From positions 13,304 through 77,303 of the forward strand of contig CAZHHM010000006.1 of NCBI GenBank assembly GCA_964532225.1: a DNA stretch of 64,000 nt. Direction: 5' to 3'. The translations under genes were made by a program, and so were the position numbers. Under the pieces are notes generated by a model. That model was not told the origin of the DNA, did no database searches, and worked only from the letters and a program-made list of their open reading frames with translations. This DNA is from CAZHHM01 sp964532225 (GTDB lineage: Bacteria; Margulisbacteria; WOR-1; JAKLHX01). Positions 57,833-64,000 of the stretch are shown here, piece by piece. Every line of letters begins with the position of its first letter. Positions within the stretch are counted from its first letter, which is position 1.

Positions 57833-59840
57833 ATCCGCCAGGTCCGCTTTCATTATCGCTGCGGTACTTCTTTGTGCCGTTCCCGCTTCGGCCCAGATGT
57901 CCAGCCGGGAAGCCTTCCAAAGGGCCTCATACGAGATGGACAGCGGGAAAGCGGCGGAAGCCTCTGAAATATTTGAAAAGCTGGCAAACGACACTTCTTT
58001 CATGTTGAACGATTATTCCCTGCTGAACCTTGCCATCTGCTATGAAAGGATGGAAAGACACGAAGATGCCGAGGGAATATATTCCAGGCTGGCAGGGACC
58101 AAAGAAAAAACAGTGCTTAGAGGCAAAGCCCTCTACAAACTTGCCGAACTGAACGTGTCAAAGGGCGACCTTGATACAGCCAACCAGTATTTCAGGCGCC
58201 TTCTTGCGCTGGAAGGCTCTCTTATCGAAAAGGACAGGGTATTGTTCAGGTCTGCCAAGGTAGCAGAAAGGCTCGGCAAATACAAAGAGGCCGCAAAGGA
58301 CTATTTCGACCTTATCATGCTTTTCCCGGGAAGCGATTTCCTCAAGGAGGCCATGGCCTCACTGGAAAAGCTCGGCTATAAGCCGAAACCGGCAGGCCCG
58401 GAGATGCTTTTCGAACAAGGCTCGGCAATGTACTCTTCGGGGAAATTCAGGGAGGCCGCGGAAATACTTCAGTCATATCTGCAGTATTTCCCCGAGCACA
58501 GGTCCGCGGATAAGGGCGCCAAGCTTCTTGGCATAAGCCACTACAAGAACGGCGATCTCCTGCTTGCCTCGTCAACGCTTAACCGGCTTAAAGAGACCGA
58601 CGGAGAGGCGGCTTATTACCTTGGGCTGGCAAATCTGAGGCAGGGAAAGGTCGGGGCCGCATTTGCAGCCTTTAAACAGTCCGTGTCCGGTCAAAGCGAC
58701 AAGGTCTCCGCGGCTAAAGCGCAGTACCAGATAGCCAAATACTATTTTTCGGAAGGGCTCCTTGAATACGCAAAGTCCGCTTACACGGAGATACTCGACA
58801 AGTTCTCTGGTACTGAACCTGCAGCCTGGTCGGCATGGGAGCTTGGCAAAGCATTGTACGATTCGGGAGACTATGACGGAGCGGTAAAGACGCTTCTCAG
58901 GGCTCAGGGATCAGCTGACGAGGACGAAGCCGCAAAATGCATGATATGGGCGGTAAAGGGGCTGCTTAAGCAGGGCAAGAAGATGGAAGCAGGGGACCTG
59001 CTCAAAGATACCGCGGAAAGATACCCGTTCACTTACTACGGCAAGAGGGCGGGGGCGCTGCTGGGTATAAAGACAGATATTTTCCCGGGAACCATCAGAG
59101 GCGCGGTCTTTGATCCCGGCAGTATTTCCGGGGGGATACACTACGAAAAGTATCTGATGCTTGTTGCCTCCGGAGCATACGATTATGCCAAGATCGAGGC
59201 AGGGAAACTTATTTCGGACGCAAAGAACATAAAAGAGCTGGATGCTGCAAGACTGTGTATGGCATATGTGGACCATCTTCAGGGCAGATACAAGGCCTCA
59301 ATACGCGTCGCGCAAAGAATGGCCTATGATATCCTGCGGTCAAAGGACGAAAGGTCGGGCCTTACCTCTCTCCAGGTCTCGTTCCCTCTCGGTTACAAGG
59401 ACTTCGTGGAAAAATGGACAGCGCATTATTATCTGGACCCGTACCTGATCTACGGGCTCATCCGCCAGGAGAGCAGGTTCGATGCCGATGATGTCTCGCG
59501 GTCCGGCGCCGTGGGGCTTGCCCAGATAATGCCGCGTACGGGAAGAGGCATAGCAAAGGACCTGAAATTCCCGAGATACGATACTTACCATCTCTACAAT
59601 CCAGACTATAACGTCCTTATGGGAACGTACTATCTTTATCTCATGCTCAAGCGATTTGACAACAATCCCTATCTCGCTCTCGCGGCGTATAACGGAGGGC
59701 CGGGCAATGTTTCCAAATGGCTGAAGAAAGGATATGAGGACATAGATGAATTCGTGGAATCCATACCTTTCTCGGAGACAAGGGACTATGTTAAACGGGT
59801 GATGCAGAATTACTGGATTTACAAAGATCTGTATGAATAG
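57807..59840 (+). CDS. slt: Soluble lytic murein transglycosylase with TPR repeats
   Basis: The 677-aa protein has a signal peptide (SAFIIAAVLLCAVPASAQ, cleavage near residue 30), a long alpha-helical TPR-like superhelix (residues 35-510), and a C-terminal SLT domain with catalytic Glu in YGLIRQESRFDADDVSRSGA. GLAQIMPRTG and ALAAYNGGPGNVSKWL complete it. It cleaves peptidoglycan to 1,6-anhydromuropeptides in the periplasm, like Slt70. It starts inside pcrA, so is probably on the same mRNA; GGTG is the only ribosome-site-like sequence. Confidence 0.93.
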   Translation: MHLYKKRIKSARSAFIIAAVLLCAVPASAQMSSREAFQRASYEMDSGKAAEASEIFEKLANDTSFMLNDYSLLNLAICYERMERHEDAEGIYSRLAGTKEKTVLRGKALYKLAELNVSKGDLDTANQYFRRLLALEGSLIEKDRVLFRSAKVAERLGKYKEAAKDYFDLIMLFPGSDFLKEAMASLEKLGYKPKPAGPEMLFEQGSAMYSSGKFREAAEILQSYLQYFPEHRSADKGAKLLGISHYKNGDLLLASSTLNRLKETDGEAAYYLGLANLRQGKVGAAFAAFKQSVSGQSDKVSAAKAQYQIAKYYFSEGLLEYAKSAYTEILDKFSGTEPAAWSAWELGKALYDSGDYDGAVKTLLRAQGSADEDEAAKCMIWAVKGLLKQGKKMEAGDLLKDTAERYPFTYYGKRAGALLGIKTDIFPGTIRGAVFDPGSISGGIHYEKYLMLVASGAYDYAKIEAGKLISDAKNIKELDAARLCMAYVDHLQGRYKASIRVAQRMAYDILRSKDERSGLTSLQVSFPLGYKDFVEKWTAHYYLDPYLIYGLIRQESRFDADDVSRSGAVGLAQIMPRTGRGIAKDLKFPRYDTYHLYNPDYNVLMGTYYLYLMLKRFDNNPYLALAAYNGGPGNVSKWLKKGYEDIDEFVESIPFSETRDYVKRVMQNYWIYKDLYE

Positions 59841-59867
59841 CAGATCGCAGCTCGTCGCTTGCAGATC
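59840..59867 (+). repeat. Four-heptad tandem after the slt stop
   Basis: The units are GCAGATC, GCAGCTC, GTCGCTT, GCAGATC, starting on the last base of the slt stop codon. No inverted partner was found. Confidence 0.5.
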
Positions 59868-59876
59868 GTGAAGAAG

Positions 59877-59936
59877 TTTGTTAGTTGGTTAGTTTGTTAG
59901 AATACATGTTCCCAACCAACTAACTAACCAACTTTC
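59877..59936. repeat. Octanucleotide inverted-repeat element D, upstream of ruvB
   Basis: The left arm is about three octads (GTTTGTTA, GTTGGTTA, GTTTGTTA). The right arm (CCAACCAACTAACTAACCAA, ending near 59933) is its inverted counterpart. It fills most of the slt-ruvB gap. Confidence 0.65.
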
Positions 59937-59947
59937 CCTCTTTGTGC

Positions 59948-59953
59948 TAAAAT
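59948..59953 (+). promoter_or_regulatory. ruvB -10 element, leaderless start
   Basis: TAAAAT lies 6 nt before the ruvB ATG. The -35 region falls in repeat element D and shows no good hexamer. Confidence 0.4.
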
Positions 59954-59959
59954 TTCCCC

Positions 59960-61003
59960 ATGCCGAACGAAGAAGACAGGGTAGTAACCGTAGAGCGCAA
60001 GGATGAGGACAGCGCTTTTAACGGTCTCCGACCGAAACGGCTTGATAATTACATCGGCCAGGAAAAAGTAAAAGAAAGCGTCAAGATCCTGATCGAGGCC
60101 GCGAAACACCGTAACGAAGCCCTTGAACATATCCTTCTGTACGGGCCTCCGGGACTAGGCAAGACAACTCTTTCAAATATCATCGCCAATGAGATGGGCG
60201 TCGGCATAAAGGTTACATCGGGCCCCAGCATCGAGCGTCCCGGGGATCTTGCCGCGATACTTACCAACCTTCAACAGAACGAGATACTTTTTATTGACGA
60301 GATACACCGGCTTAATCGGGTCGTGGAAGAGATTCTTTATCCCGCTATGGAGGATTATGGGCTGGACATAATAATCGGCAAAGGCCCCAGCGCGCGTTCA
60401 ATAAGGCTTGACCTTCCTAAATTCACACTGATCGGCGCAACGACCAGAGCGGGACTATTAACTGGACCGCTGCGCGACAGGTTCGGACTTATCAGCAGGC
60501 TTGAGTTCTACAACCCGGATGAGCTGAAGATCATCATAACCAACTCTGCTGAAGTGCTTGGCGTCCATATAGATGACCAGGGGGCCATAGCCATAGCAAA
60601 AAGGTCCAGAGGAACCCCCAGAATTGCGAACAGGCTTCTGCGAAGGGTCCGCGACTGGTGTCAGGTGAAGGCCGGCGGGAAAATAACCAAGGATGTCGCA
60701 ATGTCGGCGCTTTCACACATGGAAGTGGATGATCTGGGCCTGGACAATATCGATAGACGCATCATTAAGGTCATGGCAGAAAAGTTCTCAGGAGGGCCCG
60801 TAGGACTTGAAACGATAGCAGCTACTATAAGCGAAGACCCGGGGACAGTGGAAGATGTTTATGAACCCTATCTTCTTCAGATAGGTTTTCTTGACAGGAC
60901 GCCAAAGGGCAGGGCGCTCACACAAAGCGCGTATGAACATGTCGGACTGAAGCCTCCTTCGTCAAAAAATGGCAACGGATCGGACCAGATGAGGCTTATG
61001 TAA
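59960..61003 (+). CDS. ruvB: Holliday junction branch migration helicase RuvB
   Basis: RuvB is the AAA+ motor that drives branch migration with RuvA. The 347-aa protein has LRPKRLDNYIGQEKVKESV, Walker A GPPGLGKTTLSN, Walker B FIDEIHRLN, sensor GATTRAGLL, and the winged-helix C-terminal GPVGLETIAATISEDPGT. ruvA and ruvC are not adjacent. Its stop overlaps the next gene by one base (TAATG). Confidence 0.97.
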   Translation: MPNEEDRVVTVERKDEDSAFNGLRPKRLDNYIGQEKVKESVKILIEAAKHRNEALEHILLYGPPGLGKTTLSNIIANEMGVGIKVTSGPSIERPGDLAAILTNLQQNEILFIDEIHRLNRVVEEILYPAMEDYGLDIIIGKGPSARSIRLDLPKFTLIGATTRAGLLTGPLRDRFGLISRLEFYNPDELKIIITNSAEVLGVHIDDQGAIAIAKRSRGTPRIANRLLRRVRDWCQVKAGGKITKDVAMSALSHMEVDDLGLDNIDRRIIKVMAEKFSGGPVGLETIAATISEDPGTVEDVYEPYLLQIGFLDRTPKGRALTQSAYEHVGLKPPSSKNGNGSDQMRLM

Positions 61004-61275
61004 TGGTCTTCAATCTTGCTGTCATAGTCATAATGGCCATACTTATATCGACTTTCGCGATATCCAATTCAGGTCCGGTCACGGTCAGCCTTGTGTTCTA
61101 TCAGGTGAAAGATGTTTCCCTGGCGATAGTCATCCTTGTTTCCGTCTTGTCCGGGATCATTTTCGCAGGCATACTCGGACTTTACCAGAAAGTAAAGGAC
61201 GGGATAAGGATATACAGGCTCGAATCGGAGCTCAAGCAGCGGACCGAGCAGGACACCCCGCAAATAAATAACTGA
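61003..61275 (+). CDS. LapA (DUF1049) domain membrane protein
   Basis: The 90-aa protein has two membrane helices (about residues 2-22, NLAVIVIMAILISTFAISNS, and 41-62, VILVSVLSGIIFAGILGLYQ) and a polar coiled tail. This is the lipopolysaccharide-assembly protein A layout. In E. coli, LapA acts with LapB in LPS assembly control. No LapB-like gene is seen here, so the role is uncertain. It starts on the ruvB stop codon. Confidence 0.8.
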   Translation: MVFNLAVIVIMAILISTFAISNSGPVTVSLVFYQVKDVSLAIVILVSVLSGIIFAGILGLYQKVKDGIRIYRLESELKQRTEQDTPQINN

Positions 61276-61295
61276 TCATTATTTATTCTCAGTGA

Positions 61296-61301
61296 TATAA
61301 T
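61296..61301 (+). promoter_or_regulatory. -10 element of the AsmA/TamB-like gene, leaderless start
   Basis: TATAAT is 7 nt before the ATG at 61309, with no ribosome binding site between. Confidence 0.5.
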
Positions 61302-61308
61302 TTCCTTA

Positions 61309-64000
61309 ATGGTAAGAGTGAGAAAAACTATCCTGGCGGTCATGACCGTTCTATTGATGTGCTCTTCATCCGATGCCGCTCTGTTCAATATCAACTTTCA
61401 GAACCCTGTCATGTCGACCATCAAGGACGAGGTGGAGAAACAAGCTTCCGCTATGATGGACCGCGAGGTCAAGGTCGGGTCCGTGGGCGGAGGACTTGTC
61501 GGCAGCGTCACGATAAACGATATAAGGGTGGCAAAGCACAAAAAACTCTCGGACGGAGCGGTCATCAGCATAAAAAAGGCCACGGTCCACTACAACCTGG
61601 TAAAGGCAGCGGTCAAAAAGGATTTTGTAGCGGCTATTAGCAAGATAGAGATAGCGGGCCCGGACGTATATCTGGAGCATGAAAGGGACGGCTCGTGGAA
61701 CCTTGCAAAGCTTATGAAGTCCGGGGACGGCGGAGGCGAGGCTCCTCAGTTCACGGCAAAGATCTTTTTAAGAGGTGGCAGGCTCATCTTCACGGATAAG
61801 CTGGGGTTCTCTGCCGAACCGTTAAAGAAAGATTTCTCGGCGGTGTTCTCAGGATTGAACGGACTTGCGGATTTCGGCAAGAAAGGCCATATACTTCTGG
61901 ATGTCTCCGCCCGGACCTCAAAAGGCTCGGTGAAGATAACCGGCGATGTGGACCTGAACAAGGGTTCGCTCAAAACAAAAGTATCGGCAAAAGGTTTTGA
62001 TCTTGAGGAGTGGAACAGATATCTGGGCATCCCCTTCGTGAAGGACCAGGACCTAAAAGGCCTGTTCGATATGGAACTTGCAGCATCAACTCCTCCGGCA
62101 GCATCTGCAAAAGGAAAGATAGTTTTCCGCAATTCAATGCTTTACGGCCGCGACGTTTCCGGGCCGATGGGAATAGATGTCAATGACAAAAAAGCCAAGA
62201 TCTCCTTTGATGATATGCTCGTTTCCGGCGGAGCTCTCAGGGGTTCGGTCGATATAGGTTTCGGCGGAAAGGTCCCGATCTCCGGCAGGATGATGCTTGC
62301 GGGCAACGACCTGGCATTGCTTTCGGGGGGGATCGCGGGAGTCGCCGGAAAGATATCCGGCGGACTGGAACTTAGCGGTTCGGCATCGGACCTCTCCGTC
62401 AGAACGGCATTGACCGTTGATAAAGGTAAGCTTGTGGGACAATCAGTGTCGTCGGCTTCAGCAAGACTTAAGGTGTCCTCCGGCAATCTTCATCTGGAGA
62501 CACTTGAAATAGCTTCGGGGCGCTCCAAGGCCGTTATGGCCGGTGTGCTTGAGAAGGGCAAGAAATTCGATATTACCGCTTCTGCCGACGGTCTTGATAT
62601 GTACAATACGGATTTTCTGGGAGGGATATTCGGAAAGCTGGACAAGTTCAGCGGAAAGGTCTCGGGTACCATAGGCAAGGAGCTTCTGGCCCATCCTATG
62701 CTAAACCTGCAAATATCAGGAGAGATCGCACTGTCAAAGGCAAGGATAGGCGCACAGAAGATCGACCAGGCCTCAGGCTCGTTCTCCCTTAAAGAAGGTG
62801 TTATCTCGGTCGGCAACTTCAATGCGGTCAATAACGGTACGAGGCTTTTGCTGAACGGTAATGCCGGGTTCGGAAAGCCTTCGAGGATAGAGCTTCTGGG
62901 CACCGGCGTCATGCTTTCGGACATTACTATCGCGGACCCGTTCCTGCCGCAAAGGTTCCGGGGCATATCCGGAAAGGCCGATATCAGGGTCGTTGCCACG
63001 GGTATGCTGCCAAAGGATGAGACTGCGACTCTCGAAAGAATGTTCAGGGGGGTCAACGTCTCAGCTGAGGCAACCGCAAAGGAGATCCTGGTCGCGGGCG
63101 AGGTCCTTGATGCAGCGGATATCAGTGTTCTCTGGGAGAACGGGTTGCTGAGCAGAATAAAAACAGGGATCAAGTCGGGAGATTCGGGAATATCTGTCGA
63201 AGGCCGTTCCGATCAGATCAACGGACTTGACGCAACGGTCAAAGGATATCTGAACATGGTCAGGCTTAAACCGCTCACTCAGGACATCGCAAATATACTT
63301 GGCAGGGTGAATATATCGGGAAAAGTAAGCGGCTCAATGGTATCGCCTGTATTGGATGCGGATATTGACTGGCAGGGATTTGAGTTCAATTCCGTCAAAC
63401 TTGACAGGGTAAAGGGGAAGATAAAGGCCGTGAACGGTTCTTATCAAATTTACGGCCCCGTCGTTCTGGAAAAGAACGAAAGCCGCATTGGCCTGACAGT
63501 GTCCGCGGACTTGGGTCGGGCATTGCCGTTATTTGATGTAAGGGCTACCGCCGAAAGCGCCGGCCTTAAGGATATCATCGAACTTGGGCAGATGCTTTAT
63601 ATCGAAGGTATGCAGAGAGCTTCATACGCTTCCGGAAGCTCCAAGATGGTGGCGATAACTCAAAAGGGTCCTGACATTCCGATGATCGGTTCCTTTTACG
63701 ACGGTGGCAGATACAGACTTGTAACTCAACAGAACGGCTTCCTTGCGCTTTGGAAGAAGATATCCGACAGTGCGAAAGAACTGTCGATGACGCAAAGACC
63801 GGTCGAGATCGATGCCTCCGGAAGGACAGGCTTTGATGTTGAGGTCAAAGTGAACGGCAAGGATATCAGCGCCAAGGTCGACGTGAACGCGAAGAACGTA
63901 AAGTTCTCGGACATGGACCTTTCGGAAATATCGCTGTCAGGATACCTGAAGGACGGGGCAGCGAATATCAGAAAAGCCGAACTAAAACGCGGGTCCGGAA
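61309..64000 (+). CDS. AsmA/TamB-like large envelope protein (partial, C-terminus outside window)
   Basis: An open frame of 897 codons continues past the right edge. The N-terminus has a signal or anchor segment (KTILAVMTVLLMCSSSDAA). After it comes VGSVGGGLVGSVTINDIRV and a long series of short beta-rich repeats (KATVHYNLVKA, IEIAGPDVYLEHERDGSWNL, GKISGGLELSGSASDLSV) typical of AsmA/TamB/YhdP proteins. These form long hydrophobic grooves that carry phospholipids between inner and outer membrane, or help barrel assembly. Which subtype it is depends on the missing C-terminus (DUF490 would mean TamB). A TATAAT box 7 nt before the ATG suggests a leaderless mRNA. Confidence 0.82.
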   Translation, partial: MVRVRKTILAVMTVLLMCSSSDAALFNINFQNPVMSTIKDEVEKQASAMMDREVKVGSVGGGLVGSVTINDIRVAKHKKLSDGAVISIKKATVHYNLVKAAVKKDFVAAISKIEIAGPDVYLEHERDGSWNLAKLMKSGDGGGEAPQFTAKIFLRGGRLIFTDKLGFSAEPLKKDFSAVFSGLNGLADFGKKGHILLDVSARTSKGSVKITGDVDLNKGSLKTKVSAKGFDLEEWNRYLGIPFVKDQDLKGLFDMELAASTPPAASAKGKIVFRNSMLYGRDVSGPMGIDVNDKKAKISFDDMLVSGGALRGSVDIGFGGKVPISGRMMLAGNDLALLSGGIAGVAGKISGGLELSGSASDLSVRTALTVDKGKLVGQSVSSASARLKVSSGNLHLETLEIASGRSKAVMAGVLEKGKKFDITASADGLDMYNTDFLGGIFGKLDKFSGKVSGTIGKELLAHPMLNLQISGEIALSKARIGAQKIDQASGSFSLKEGVISVGNFNAVNNGTRLLLNGNAGFGKPSRIELLGTGVMLSDITIADPFLPQRFRGISGKADIRVVATGMLPKDETATLERMFRGVNVSAEATAKEILVAGEVLDAADISVLWENGLLSRIKTGIKSGDSGISVEGRSDQINGLDATVKGYLNMVRLKPLTQDIANILGRVNISGKVSGSMVSPVLDADIDWQGFEFNSVKLDRVKGKIKAVNGSYQIYGPVVLEKNESRIGLTVSADLGRALPLFDVRATAESAGLKDIIELGQMLYIEGMQRASYASGSSKMVAITQKGPDIPMIGSFYDGGRYRLVTQQNGFLALWKKISDSAKELSMTQRPVEIDASGRTGFDVEVKVNGKDISAKVDVNAKNVKFSDMDLSEISLSGYLKDGAANIRKAELKRGSG

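Overview
The window is a dense bacterial chromosome segment carrying about 60 protein genes, four intact tRNA genes and almost no gene-free DNA. Seen in the sequence: genes packed with 1-30 nt overlaps, an outer-membrane lifestyle (signal-peptide beta-barrel candidate, TonB-family protein, AsmA/TamB-like giant, periplasmic lytic transglycosylase), acetate kinase, and an acyl-CoA dehydrogenase beside ETF subunits. The mix (small RRM RNA-binding protein, bifunctional nuclease, VanW, short-word tandem repeats like the STRRs of cyanobacteria) suggests an uncultivated, probably anaerobic, fermentative Gram-negative bacterium, perhaps of the Margulisbacteria/Saganbacteria (WOR-1) relatives of Cyanobacteria. 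That placement is inference.

Layout. 1-4.9 kb (minus): yceD-rpmF-plsX-fabH continuing into acyl-CoA dehydrogenase and etfB-etfA, the last fused to a ferredoxin domain. 4.9-11.8 kb: Xer recombinase, M15-like peptidase, metK, and the pair smc / phosphodiester glycosidase. 11.9-18.7 kb: large membrane histidine kinase, clpC-radA, and three tiny orphan proteins. 18.8-24.4 kb (minus): rplU-rpmA-proB-proA-nadD-M16 peptidase-dapB. 24.4-26.0 kb: infC-rpmI-rplT-bifunctional nuclease. 26.1-31.2 kb: two tRNA-Val, RRM protein, yqeY-rlmN, tRNA-Thr, tuf, VanW. 31.3-35.2 kb: hisC-gcvT-gcvH-gcvPA (no gcvPB). 35.3-41.7 kb: TonB-like, queA, an unknown protein, tgt, endonuclease Q and a second PHP protein. 41.8-42.5 kb: tRNA-Gln with broken tRNA copies on both sides, a GIY-YIG gene and a hairpin repeat. 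42.5-51.8 kb: ackA-sugar nucleotidyltransferase-nitroreductase, pyrB, and carA-pseudokinase-PASTA-rpe-ribD-ubiA. 51.9-64 kb: orphan genes, nadK, beta-barrel candidate, tlyA, pcrA, slt, ruvB, lapA and the start of an AsmA/TamB gene.

Three themes cut across the annotation. (1) Six promoters with a FliA/sigma-28-like architecture, (G/C)AA(A/G)-N15-NNCGATAT or close, stand in front of orphan genes: four small-protein loci, a 282-aa membrane protein and a PHP protein. No housekeeping gene has one. This looks like the regulon of an alternative sigma factor. (2) Heptanucleotide and octanucleotide tandem repeats occur as intergenic hairpins and inside genes; radA and queA carry the same four-heptad block read in different frames. 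(3) Many genes start 6-9 nt after a clear TATAAT box with no Shine-Dalgarno, so leaderless mRNAs seem common. Further oddities are an SMC protein with no recognisable hinge, a pseudokinase split from its PASTA partner, and infC (perhaps also rlmN) starting at ATA.
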